A stretch of 64,000 bases of DNA, taken from contig OX940871.1 of NCBI GenBank assembly GCA_954871525.1, positions 22,232,586-22,296,585 on the forward strand, given 5' to 3'. Below are positions 13,802 through 26,007 of the stretch, piece by piece. This stretch comes from Parietaria judaica. Lineage: Eukaryota > Streptophyta > Magnoliopsida > Rosales > Urticaceae. Each line of letters begins with the position of its first letter. The first letter of the stretch is position 1. The position numbers and the translations under genes were made by a program. The notes below the pieces were generated by a model, which searched no databases, had not been told where the DNA came from, and was given only the letters and a program-made list of their open reading frames with translations.

Positions 13802-14329
13802 AAAACGTTTCCTCATCGACGGCCCAAATTTCATCAAGAAGCATCTCGAACTCGCTATGAAATCTGGCTCTGGCCTTGGAGTCGTGACCAGTCCGGACAG
13901 CGATCTCTGTTGGGTTCCCCTCGATCGCCCAAGATATTTAACGACATTTAGGTGACTACATTGGTGTAACATTTCAATCTTCCCTCGGATTTCCTCGTAC
14001 CCTTCCTCCTAAAACTTCCTTCTAACAGACAAATATACAATTGAAGTGCAGGGTTAGAAATGAAGGAAAAGTATATAGCAGTAATATATACCGGGGCTAC
14101 ATTTTAAGGTTCATGTTAATTCATTCGGAGTTGAAGTTTAATCAGAAAATTTTCTTGATATTAAGTATAAAGAGAATCGTTACATTGATAACAATAAATT
14201 ACAGGAGAAACTTTAACATGTCGTTTCCCATATTACTACACAAAACCCAACGATGCGTTGTTACAAAGATTGCCATTTTTTTGTGTGTGGTTGGAGATGG
14301 AAATACGACAAACAAAGACGTGTCATTTT

Positions 14330-14748
14330 GATACAGCTTTTCCAGTTCATCTCTCTCCCTCGTCTTCTCGAGTTTGGCCCTAGCGGCTTCACAGACCTTG
14401 CTCTGGAACAACTCAACACCGGTCTATCAGATTCTGCAGAAATTTATAAAACACAATAGATCAAAACACAAGAACAACGAATTTCCAATCCCTCAACGAA
14501 CCCCATAGACTTACCTTCAAAGGCGGTTTCCGGAGCCTCGCAGACGGTTCCGCTGCAACCCTGGCGATGAAAGGCTCCTCGCGAAGCCGGAAGAGAGCGC
14601 AACGACACGGCGGAGCGAGGCGAGAGGCTCGGCGCGAGCTTGAGGCCTCTGGACTGAGGAACCGCGATGCGGCGGCCGGGGAGTGGGCCGCCCATGGTAC
14701 GACTATGCAGCGAGGGAGAGAGAGTTTGTCGAGGATGGTGGCCATTGA
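14330..14748 (-). pseudogene. Captured thioredoxin m-type fragment (inside the Mutator-like element)
   Basis: The minus strand begins MATILDKLSLPR, then needs a frameshift to continue as SRGLKLAPSL and GTVCEAPETAFE. An intron-like gap with GT...AG borders follows, and then ESDRPVL. Plant chloroplast thioredoxin m precursors start with a similar transit peptide, reach a mature start like VCEAQDTAV and carry ESxTPVLVEFWAPWCGPC. Here the frame changes inside the transit peptide, the TDATWQSLV stretch is missing, and the sequence diverges before the WCGPC active site. It is therefore a broken partial copy with its intron retained, which implies capture from genomic DNA. The family assignment is from remembered motifs. 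Confidence 0.6.
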
Positions 14749-14950
14749 AGCCGAAGATCAGAGGGAAAGAGAAGTGAGGGTTTGAGAGAGATGAGTGGTT
14801 TTAGAGAGATAAGTTTGTCGACAAGGACCAGAGAATGAGCAGGGGTATTTTTGGAAAATCACCTTTAAATTAAGCATGATTTGGATTAATTAAAACATGA
14901 GTAATTTTTAAAATAGTTTGATTATAATTGAGTATTTTGCTAATAAGCCC

Positions 14951-17900
14951 ATTCAAAAATATGCAATGATTAAATTGTTGACGAGAAATGCCATAAAAAA
15001 GCTATAGCATTTCCTATAGCATTTCTTTATTTTACATTGTTTACAACCTAAAATTTCGAACCAATTGAAAGAATAATAATTTTAGGGATTAAACATTGGA
15101 ATTTTAATATTACAAACGTTCTCATGCAAAAATATTCAAGGATTAAATTGTTGACGAGAAATGCCATAGGAAATGCTATAGCATTTCCTATAGCATTTCT
15201 TTATTTTAAATTGTTTACAACCTTAAATTTCAAACCAATTGAAAAAATAACGATTTTAGGGATTATACAATGGAATTTTAATATTACAAGCGTTCTCATG
15301 CAAAAATATGCAAGGATTAATCTGTTGACGAGAAATGTCATAGGAAGTGCTATAGCATTTCCTATAGCATTTCTTTTTTGTACATTGTTTACAACCTAAA
15401 GTTTCGAACAATTTGAAAAAATAAAGATTTTAGGGCTTATACATTAGAATTTTAATATTACAAGCGTTCTCATGCAAAAATATGCAACGATTAATCTGTT
15501 GACGAGAAATGTCATAAGAAATGGTATAGCACTTCCTATAGCATTTCTTTATTTTACATTGTTTACAACCTAAAATTTCCAACCAATTGAAAAAATAATG
15601 ATTTTAGGGCTTATACATTGGAATTTTAATATTACAAGCGTTCTCATGCAAAAATCTACAAGGATTAAATTGTTGACGAGAAAAGCCATAGGAAATGCTA
15701 TAGCATTTCCTATAGCATTACTTTATTTTACATAGTTTACGACCTAAAATTTCAAACCAATTGAAAAAATAATAATTTTAGGGCTTATACATTAGAATTT
15801 GAATATAACAAGAGTTCTCATGCAAAAATATGCAAGGATTAAATTGTTGACGAGAAATGCCACAGGAAATGGCATTTCCTATAGCATTTCCTTATTTTAC
15901 ATTGTTTACAATCCAAAATTTTGACCCAATTGTCAAATTAACGATTTTAGGGCTTATACATTGGAATTTTAATATTACAACCGTTCTCATGCAAAAATAT
16001 GCGAGGACTAAATTGTTGACGAGAAATGCCATAGGAAATGCATTTCCTATAGCATTTCTTAATTTTACATTGTTTACAACCTAAAATTTTGAACCAATTG
16101 AAAAAATTATGATTTTAGGGCTTATACATTGGAATTTTAATATTACAAGCGTTCTCATGCAAAAATATGCAAGGATTAAATTGTTGACGAGAAAAGCCAT
16201 AGGAAATGCTATAGCATTTCTTATAGCATTTCCTTATTTTACATAGTTTACGACCTAAAATTTTGAACCAATTGAAAAAATAATGATTTTAGGGCTTATA
16301 CATTGGAATTTGAATATAACAAGAGTTCTCATGCAATAATATGCAATGATTAAATTGTTGACGAGAAATGCTATAGCATTTCCTATAGCAGTTCTTTATT
16401 TTACATTGTTTACAACCTAAAAAAAATGATTTTAGGGCTTATACATTTGAATTTTAATATTACAAGTGTTCTCATCCAAAAATATGCAAGGATTAATCTG
16501 TTGACGAGAAATGTCATAGGAAATGCTCTATAGCTTTTCTTTATTTTATATTGTTTACAACCTAAAATTTCGAACCAATTGAAAAAATAAAGATTTTAGG
16601 GCTTATACATTGGAATTTTAATATTATAAGCGTTCTCATGCAAAAATATGCAAGGATTAAATTGTTGACGAGAAATGCCATAGAAAATTCGCATTTCTTT
16701 ATTTTACATTATTTACAACCTAAAATTTCAAACCAATTGAAAAATTAATGATTTTATGGCTTATACATTGGAGTTTTAATATTACAACCGTTCTAATGCA
16801 AAAAAATATGCAAGGATTAGCTTGTTGATGAGAAATGCCATTTCCTATAGCATTTCTTTATTTTACATTGTTTATGACCTAAAATTTTGAACCAATTGAA
16901 AATATAATGAATTTAGGGCTTATACATTAGAATTTAAATATAACAAGTGTTTTCATGCAAAAATATGCAAGGATTAAATTGTTGACGAGAAAATCCATAG
17001 GAAATGTTATAGCATTTCTTTATTTTACATTGTTAACAACCTAAAATTTTGAACTAATTAAAAAAATAATGATTTTAGGGCTTATACATAATAATTTGAA
17101 TATAACAAGAGTTCTCATGCAAAAATATGCAAGGACTAAATTGTTGAGGAGAAATGCCATAGGAAATTCTATAGCATTTCCTAATGCATTTCTTTAATTT
17201 ACATCTTTTGAGACCTAAAATTTTGAACCAATTGAAAAAAAATGATTTTAGGGCTTATACATTGGAATTTGAATATAATAAGAGTTCTTATGCAAAAATA
17301 TTCAAGTATTAAATTGTTGACGAGAAATGCCATAGGAAATTCTATTGCATTTCCTATAGCATTTCTTTATTTTACATTGTTTATAATCTAAAATTTCGAA
17401 CCAATTGAAAAAATAACGATATTAGGGCTTATACATTAGAATTTTAATATTACAAGCGTTCTCATGCAAAAATATGCAAGTATTAAATTGTTGACAAGAA
17501 ATGCCATAGCATTTCCTATAGCATTTCTTTATTTTACATTGTTTACAACCTAAAATTTCGAACCAATTGAAAAAATAATGATTTTAGGGCTTAGACATTG
17601 GAATTTAAATATAACAAGCGTTCTCATGCAAAAATATGCAAGGATTAAATTGTTGACGAGAAAAGCCATAGGAAATACTATAAAATTTCTTTATTTTACA
17701 TTGTGTACGACCTAAAATTTTGAACCAATTGAAAAAATAATGATTTTAGGGCTTATACATAGGAATATGAATATAACAAGAGTTCTCATGCAAAAATATG
17801 CAAGGATTAAATAGTTGACGAGAAATGTCATAGGAAATGCTATAGCATTTCCTATAGCATTTCTTTATTTTACATTGTTTTTAACCTAAAATTTTGAACC

Positions 17901-20900
17901 AATTGAAAAAATAATGATTTTAGGGCTTATACATTGGAATTTTAATATAACAAGCGTTCTCATGCAAAAATATGCAAGGATTAAATATTTGACGAGAAAA
18001 GCCATAGGAAATGCAATAGCATTTCTTATAGCATTTCTTTATTTTACATTGTTTTCAACCTAAAATTTCGAACCAATTGAAAAAATAATAATTTTAGGGC
18101 TTATACATTGGAGTTTTAATATTACAAGCGTTCTCATGCAAAAATATGCAAGTATTAAATTGTTGACAAGAAATGCCATAGCATTTCCTATAGCATTTCT
18201 TTATTTTACATTGTTTACAACCTAAAATTTCGAACCAATTGAAAAATAATGATTTTAGGGCTTATACATTGGAATTTAAATATAACAAGAGTTCTCATGC
18301 AAAAATATGCAAGGATTAAATTGTTGACGAGAAAAGCCATAGGAAATCCTATAGCATTTCTTCTAGCATTTCTTTATTTTAAATTGTTTACGTCCTAAAA
18401 CTTCAAACTAATTGAAAAAATAACGATTTTAGGGCTTATACATTGGAATTTTAATATTACAAGCGTACTCATGCAAAAATATGCAACGATTAATCTGTTG
18501 ACGAGAAATGTCATAAGAAATGCTATAGCATTTCCTATAGAATTTCTTTATTTTACATTGTTTACAACCTAAAATTTCGAACCAATTGAAAAAATAATTA
18601 TTTTAGGGCTTATACATTGGAATTTTAATATAACAAGCGTTCTCATGCAACAATATGCAAGGATTAAATTGTTGACGAGAAAAGTCATAGGAAATGCTAT
18701 AGCATTTCTTTATTTTACATTGTGTACGACCTAAAATTTCGAACTAATTGAAAAAATAATGATTTTAGGGCTTCTACATTGGAATTTGAATATAACAAGA
18801 GTTCTAATGCAAAAATATGCAAGGATTAAATTGTTGACGAGAAATGTCATAGGAAATGCTATAGCATTTCCTATAGCATTTCTTTATTTTACATTGTTTT
18901 TAACCTAAAATTTCGAACCAATTGAAAAAATAATGATTTTAGGGCTTATACATTGGAATTTTAATATAACAAGCGTTCTCATGCAAAAATATGCAAGGAA
19001 TAAATATTTGACGAGAAAAGCCATAGGAAATGCAATTGCATTTCTTATAGCATTTCTTTATTTTACATTGTTTTCAACCTAAAATTTCGAACCAATTGAA
19101 AAAATAATAATTTTAGGGCTTATACATTGGAGTTTTAATATTACAAGCGTTCTCATGCAAAAATATTCAAGGATTAAATTGTTGACGAGAAATGCCATAG
19201 GAAATGCTATAGCATTTCCTATAGCATTTCTTTATTTTACATTGTTTACGACCTATAATTTCGAACCAATTGAAAAAATATTTATTTTAGGGCTTATATA
19301 TTGGAATTTAAATATAGAAGAGTTCTCATGCAAAAATATGCAAGGATTAAATTGTTGACGAGAAATGATTCTTTATTTTACATTGTTTACAACCTAAAAT
19401 TTTGATCCAATTGAAAAATAACGATTTTAGGGCTTATACATTGGAATTTTAATATTACAAGCGTTCTCATGCAAAAAAATGCATGGATTAATCTGTTGAC
19501 GAGAAATTTCATAGAAAATCCTATAGCATTTCCTATAGCATTTCTTTATTTTACATTGTATACAACATAAAATTTCCAACCAATTGAAAAAATAACGATT
19601 TTAGGGCTTATACATTGGATTTTGAATATGACAAGCGTTCTCATGCAAAAATATGCAAGGATTAATCTATTGACGAGAAATGTCATAGGAAATGCTCTAT
19701 ATTATTTCTTTATTTTACATTGTTTACAACCTAAAATTTTGAACCAATTGAAAAAATAATGATTTTAGGGCTTATATATTGGAATTTTAATATTACAAGC
19801 GTTCTCATGCAAAAAATATGCAAGGATTAACTTATTGATGAGAAAAGCCAATTCCTATAGCATTTCTTTATTTTACATTGTTTACGACCTAAAATTTCGA
19901 ACCAATTAAAAATATAATGATTTTAGGGTTTATACATTGGAATTTAAATATAACAAGAGTTCTCATGCAAAAATATGCAAGGATTAAACTGTTGACGAGA
20001 AAAGCCATAGGAAATGTTATAGCATTTCTTATAGCATTTCTTTATTTTAAATTGTATACAACCTAAAATTTTGAACCAATTGAAAAAATAATGATTTTAG
20101 GAATTATACATTAGAATTTGAATATAAGAAGAGTTCTCATGCAAAAATATGCGAGGACTAAATTGTTGACGAGAAATGCCATAGCATTTCCTATAGCATT
20201 TCTTTATTTTACATATTTTACGACCTAAAATTTTGAACCAATTGAAAAAATAATGATTTTAGGGCTTATACATTGGAATTTGAATATAACAAGAGTTCTC
20301 ATGCAAAGATATGCAAGGATTAAATTGTTAACGAGAAATGCCATAGGAAATGCTATAGCATTTTCAATAGCATTTCTTTATTTTACATTGTTTATAATCT
20401 AAAATTTCGAACCAATTGAAAAAATAATGATTTTAGGGCTTATACATTGGAATTTTAATATTACAAGTGTTCTCATGCAAAAATATGCAAGGATTAAATT
20501 GTTGACGGGAAATGCCATCGGAAATGCTAGCATTTCCTATAGCATTTCTTTATTTTACATTGTTTATAACCTAAAATTTCGAACCAATTGAAAAAATAAT
20601 GATTTTAGGGCTTATACATTGGAATTTTAATATTACAAGCGTTCTCATGCAAAAATATTTAAGGATTAAATTGTTGACGAGAAATGCTATAGTATATGCT
20701 ATAGCATTTTCCGATAGTATTTCTTTATTTTACATTGTTTACAACCTAAAATTTTGAACCAATTGAAAAAATAATGATTTTAGGGCTTATACATTGGAAT
20801 TTGAATATAACAAGAGTTCTCTTGCAAAAATATGCAAGTATTAAATTGTTGACGAGAAATGCCATAGGAAATTCTATTGCATTTCCTATAGCATTTCTTT

Positions 20901-22981
20901 ATTTTACATTGTTTATAATCTAAAATTTCGAACCAATTGAAAAAATAACGATTTTAGGGTTTATACATTGGAATTTTAATATTACAAGCGTTCTCATGCA
21001 AAAATATGCAAGGATTAAATTGTTGACGAGAAATGCCATAGGAAATGCTATAGCATTTCCTATAGCATTTGTTTATTTTACATTGTTTACAACCTAAAAT
21101 TTCGAACCAATTGAAAAAATAATGATTTTAGGGCTTATACATTGGAATTTTAATATTACAAGCGTTCTCATGCAAAAATATTCAAGGATTAAATTGTTGA
21201 CGAGAAATGCCATAAGAAATACTATAGCATTTCCTATAGCATTTCTTTATTTTACATTGTTTACAACCTAAGATTTCGAACCAATTGAAAAAATAACGAT
21301 TTTAGGGACTATACATTGGAATTTTAATATTAGAAGTGTTCTCATGCAAAAATATGCAAGGATTAATCTGTTGACGAGAAATGTCATAGGAAATGCTCTA
21401 TAGCATTTATTTATTTTACATTGTTTACATCCTAAAATTTCGAACGAATTGAACAAATAATGATTTTAGGGCTTATACATTGGAATTTTAATATTACAAT
21501 CGTTCTCATGCAAAAAAATGCGAGGATTAAAATGTTGACGAGAAATGCCATAGGAAATGCTCGCATTTCTTTATTTTTCATTGTTTACAACCTAAAATTT
21601 CGAACCAATTGAAAAAATAATGATTTTAGGGCTTATACATTGGAATTTAAATATAACAAGAGTTCGCATGCAAAAATATGCAAGGATTAAATTGTTGACG
21701 AGAAAAGCCATAGGAAATGCTATAGCATTTCTTATAGCATTTCTTTATTTTAAATTGTTTACGACCTAAAATTTTGAACCAATTTAAAAAATAATGATTT
21801 TAGGGCTTATACATTGGAATTTGAATATAACAAGAGTTCTCATGCAAAAATATGCAAGGATTAAATTGTTGACGAGAAATGTCATAGGAAATGCTATAGC
21901 ATTTCTTATAGCATTTGTTTATTTACATTGTTTACGACCTAAAATTTTGAACCAATTGAAAAAAAATAATGATTTTAGGGCTTACACATTGGAATTTGAA
22001 TATAACAAGAGTTCTCATGCAAAAATATGCAAGGATTAAATAGTTGACGAGAAAAGCCATAGGAAATGCTATAGCATTTCTTTATTTTACATTGTTTACG
22101 ACCTAAAATTTCGAACCAATTGAAAAAATAATGATTTTAGGGCTTATACATTGGAATTTGAATATAACAAGAGTTCTCATGCAAAAATATGCAAGGATTA
22201 AATTGTTGACGAGAAATGCTATAGCATTTCCTATAGCATTTCTTTATTTTACATTGTTTATAATCTAAAATTTCGAACCAATTGAAAAACTAACGATTTT
22301 AGGGCTTATACATTGGAATTTTAATTATAAGTGTTCTTATGCAAAAATTTGCAAGGATTAAATTGTTGACGAGAAATGCCATAGCATTTCCTATAGCATT
22401 TCTTTATTTTACATTGTTTACAACCTAAAATTTCGAACCAATTGAAAAAATAATGATTTTAGGGACTATACATTGGAATTTTAATATTACAAGCGTTCTC
22501 ATGCAAAAATATTCAAGGATTAAATTGTTGACGAGAAATGCCATAGCAAAATGCTATAGCATTTCCTATAGCATTTCTTTAGTTTACATTGTTTACGACC
22601 TAAAATTTCGAACCAATTGAAAAAAAAAATTAGGGCTTATACATTGGAATTTGAATATAACAAGAGTTCTCATGCAAAAATATGCAAGGATTAAATTGTT
22701 GACGAGAAATGACATCTATAGCATTTCTTTATTTTACATTGTTTACAACCTAAAATTTTGAACAATTGGAAAAAATAACGATTTTAGGGCTTATACATTG
22801 GAATTTTAATATTACAAGCGTTCTCATGCAAAAATATGCAGCGATTAATCTGTTGACGAGAAATGTCATAGGAAATGATTTCCTATAGCATTTCTTTATT
22901 TTACATTGTTTACGACCTAAAATTTCGAACCAATTGAAAAAATAATGATTTTTAGGGTTTATACATTGGAATTTTATTATT
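14951..22981 (-). repeat. Satellite array, inverted block right of the Mutator-like element
   Basis: Continuation of the same satellite in minus orientation, about 48 monomers. Local higher-order structure is present: a six-monomer block at 17.5-18.1 kb recurs at 18.5-19.1 kb with a constant offset of 1019 bp. The rare variants TTGTGTACGA (17701/18720), TTAACC after TTGTTT (17881/18900) and GTTTTCAACC (18051/19070) all give 1019. The array stops abruptly inside a monomer at about 22981, only 450 bp before the NOP56 start codon. Confidence 0.97.
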
Positions 22982-23010
22982 ATCCAATATCTATACGTGG
23001 TCTGCCAATT

Positions 23011-23250
23011 AGACGACATGTCGTTTCATTCTAAAAAGCTAAGCAAGTTCACCAGCAAAACCACACGCATCCCTCGCTGGAATAAAACGACACGTCGTTT
23101 CGTTCCAAGAAGCCACAGTCCGTAATGTATTATGTCTCGAGCGAAACCACACCCATCTCTCGGTAGTGAGTGACCAGACTAGCCCAGTAAAACGACACGT
23201 CGTTTCGTTCTGATAGGCTACGTACGATATTTGACTAGCAAAACGACACA
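23011..23250. promoter_or_regulatory. NOP56 upstream region with repeated ACGACACGTCGT motifs
   Basis: Between the satellite end and NOP56, a near-palindrome ACGACAYGTCGTTTC occurs at 23013, 23087 and 23192, with a partial fourth copy (ACGACACACACC) at 23243. The intervals of 74, 105 and 51 bp also share words such as CAAAACCACAC and GAAACCACAC, so this is a degenerate tandem repeat. Each copy centres on ACGT or ATGT, which resembles bZIP-type ACGT-core sites. A regulatory role is inferred from position only; transposon-derived repeats remain possible. Confidence 0.5.
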
Positions 23251-23328
23251 CACCCCTAAAATAAAAATAATATCAAATATTAAAATAAATAAATGAGAGA
23301 CAGAGGAAGCACAATAAATAAAACCTCT

Positions 23329-23403
23329 AAAACCCTAGTAACCATTCTTCTCTCACTCGTCGTCGTCGTCTTCTTCTTCTTCTTCTTCATTTTGCTAGGG
23401 TTT
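23329..23403 (+). promoter_or_regulatory. Paired telo-box motifs in the NOP56 leader
   Basis: AAAACCCTAG lies at 23329-23338 and the inverse CTAGGGTTT at 23395-23403, just upstream of the NOP56 start. Telo-box motifs (AAACCCTA) are a known feature of plant ribosomal-protein and ribosome-biogenesis promoters, which fits NOP56. Confidence 0.55.
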
Positions 23404-23427
23404 CAGAGCTCGCCATCTCCTCCTCCC

Positions 23428-25625
23428 ATGGCGCTCCACCTCCTCTACGAGTCCGCCTCCGGCTACGCGCTCCTCCACGCGCACGGCCTCGACGAGATCG
23501 GCCAGGACACCGAGGCCGTCCGCAACTCCGTCACCGACCATAACCGCTTCTGCAAGGTCGTTAAGCTCAAGGCCTTTCTCCCCTTCGCCTCCGCTCTCGA
23601 TGCCCTGCACCAGTGCAACTCCGTCTCCGAAGGTCCGATGATTCCTTTTCAAGTTTTGTTGTTTGTTAGGGTTTTAGTTGTTGTTTAGCTCTGTACTGAT
23701 TGGTAGGAGTTTTTTGATCGTGGTTGAACATTAGGGCTTATGACTGATGAGCTGAGGGACTTTCTGGAGTTCAATTTTCCCAAGGTCAAGGACGTTAAGA
23801 TGGCTAAGTTCAGTCTCGGAGTGGCGGAATCGAAGCTCGGGTCCAACATCTTGGAGTCGACGAAGATTCCCTGCCAGAGCAACACCTTTGTCGACGAGCT
23901 GCTCCGTGGCGTCAGGCTCCACTTTGAGACATTTATCAAGGAACTCAAGGTATGTACGAGCTCTTGTATTTAGCAATATATCCGCTCTTGTATTTGAGAT
24001 ACGAATCTTACTTTTGCTTGGATTTCCCGTTGCTTAGAGTGGCGATATCGAGAAAGCCCAGCTGGGTCTTGGCCATAGTTACAGCAGAGCCAAGGTGAAG
24101 TTCAATGTAAACCGTGTTGACAACATGGTGATTCAGGCTATTTTCCTTCTCGATACCCTCGACAAGGATATCAATTCATTCTCTATGAGGATCAGGTACA
24201 GTGGTTTTGTCGATATTTCTATGATCTTCATGAAGTCGGACTTTCGCGACTGTATTGCTCATTTGATGTTTTTGTGTTTCCACAGAGAATGGTACTCGTG
24301 GCATTTCCCCGAGTTGGTGAAGATTGTCAACGACAACTATCTGTACGCTCGAGTCACCAAGTTTATTGAGGACAAGTCTAAGCTCGCTGAAGAGCAAATC
24401 CCAGAGTTGACCGAGATAGTCGGTGATGAGGATAAGGCAAAGGCGATCGTTGAAGCTGCCAAAGCGTCCATGGGTAAACCTTTATATTTATGTTCTTTTC
24501 TGCCTCTAAGATGAACTATGCTAATTACGGGTTTGTCCATTCTTTCTTCAGGTCAAGATTTATCTCCAATTGACTTGATCAATGTCCACCAATTTGCTCA
24601 GAGAGTGATGGACTTATCTGATTACAGGAGAAAGCTTTATGATTATCTCGTCACAAAAATGAGTGACATTGCACCCAATTTGGCCTCCTTGATTGGGGAA
24701 GTTGTCGGAGCTCGTCTCATTTCCCATGCCGGCAGTCTTACTAATTTGGCCAAATGCCCTTCTTCGACCCTCCAAATTCTCGGTGCAGAAAAGGCACTCT
24801 TCAGGTTCTTTTCAGCATAATATTGAATCTATAGAAGCTATTCGTTTCTATTTGAGAAATTACAATTCCGAGATCAGTTGAAGTACTACGTACTCACTAG
24901 CTTTTGTCTCTGTTTAGGGCATTGAAAACCAAGGGAAACACGCCCAAATACGGGCTCATATTCCATTCTTCCTTCATCGGCCGTGCATCTGCTAAGAACA
25001 AGGGCCGTATGGCGCGCTATCTCGCCAACAAGTGCTCCATCGCATCTCGCATTGACTGCTTCTCTGGTCAACTTTTCGAATCACTTGAGATCATTAAGCA
25101 AAACTAGCTCTTCTTTCGTGTTCTAATAGTTCAGATCGCATCGTCCTCTAATGCAGAAAGTAGCTCGACTACCTTTGGGGAGAAACTCCGTGAACAAGTT
25201 GAGGAGCGTCTTGACTTCTATGACAAGGGTGTTGCGCCAAGGAAGAACATCGATGTGATGAAAGAAGCCATTGGGAGCATCCAAAACAAAGGTTTGCCAA
25301 CAAACATGTACTTTAAAATTTTGTAGGGGTTAAATTTTTAGCTAATAAGCCTGACCTTGGTCTGAAAGTTGGACCCCTTTGTGAAGAAATAAAATAGTGG
25401 CGAGGCTCTCAATAAATCGGGCTCGTCTGGCTTGCGACCTTGTTTAAGTATTTTTTTAATTAATTAATGTAGTAGTGTTAGCTTTTAGGGTTCTATCTAA
25501 TGCTAAAGTTTACTGTTTTTCAAAATATGGACCGGATTTTTGGCCTTGGTTCGACACAGCCCGGTAGTCAGTTTCCCCCTATACATTTAGACTTCTCGCA
25601 ATCTTATGTTTGAATCGACGTTTAG

Positions 25626-25674
<49 letters not shown>

Positions 25675-26007
25675 TTGTTAAAATTTTATCAACTTAATCA
25701 ACAATTATTTGATCTTGCAGATACCGAGATGGAAACCGAGGAAGAAGTGGTTACTGAAAAGAAGAGCAAGAAAAAGAAGTCCAAATCCGTAGATGAAGAG
25801 GAAGCAGCTACAAATGGGGCTGCTGATGATTCTAAATCCGAGAAAAAGAAGAAGAAGAAGGAGAAGAGGAAAACCGAGGACGAAGTTGAGGACGTCAACG
25901 GTGGAGAAGAAACCGAGAAGAAGAAGAAGAAGAAGAAGAGCAAGAGCAACGATGAAGATTTGCCGGTCAACGGGGAAGCCAAGAAGAAGAAGAAGAGCAA
26001 GAAGTGA
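23428..26007 (+). CDS. NOP56: Nucleolar protein 56 (box C/D snoRNP core protein)
   Basis: Eight exons: 23428-23632, 23735-23949, 24038-24195, 24286-24473, 24552-24804, 24918-25066, 25157-25291 and 25721-26007. All introns are GT-AG and the protein is 529 residues, normal for NOP56. NOP56 pairs with NOP58, fibrillarin and the 15.5K protein to guide 2'-O-methylation and processing of pre-rRNA in the nucleolus. Visible are the N-terminal domain ([16 protein letters not shown]), the central coiled-coil/NOSIC part ([19 protein letters not shown]), the Nop RNA-binding domain ([20 protein letters not shown] to [18 protein letters not shown]) and, in exon 8 (residues 435-529), a low-complexity Lys/Glu tail typical of NOP56/58. 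The start ATG opens the conserved N-terminus. NOP56 is chosen over NOP58 from the wording of the N-terminal and Nop domains. Confidence 0.95.
25629..25670. repeat. (AT)n microsatellite in NOP56 intron 7
   Basis: About 21 AT dinucleotides within the last intron (25292-25720), which is otherwise AT-rich and unremarkable. Confidence 0.97.

Larger units (their letters stand above)
12033..14950. mobile_element. Mutator-like (Pack-MULE type) element inserted in the satellite
   Basis: Starts GGGCTTATTAGTATAATACT and ends in the inverse of GGGCTTATTAGCAAAATACT. The ends stay recognisably inverted but diverged over roughly 60-100 bp. It is flanked by a perfect 9-bp direct repeat ATTCAAAAA (12024-12032 and 14951-14959), and removing the element plus one copy restores a satellite monomer. 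Long terminal inverted repeats with a 9-bp target duplication are the signature of Mutator-like elements. No transposase is visible, so it is non-autonomous. The cargo is a formin-like fragment at the left, a GAA microsatellite, a palindrome array at 13148-13801 and a thioredoxin m-like fragment at the right. The boundaries are seen directly; the superfamily assignment is inferred from the TIR and target duplication. Confidence 0.9.

Noticed and set aside
1..22981. Many short open frames with IHWNFNIT / QKYARIKLLTRN or the opposite-strand peptides
   Set aside because: They follow the satellite monomer through its repeats because many monomers are near a multiple of three long. The frames are broken at random, both strands give them and none has start context or splice structure.
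1..22981. CRISPR-like regular repeat
   Set aside because: Units are 150-175 bp, with no short repeat/unique spacer pattern, and the genome is a plant nucleus.
25698..26000. Minus-strand Ser/Phe-rich frame
   Set aside because: It is the shadow of the Lys/Glu-rich tail exon of NOP56.
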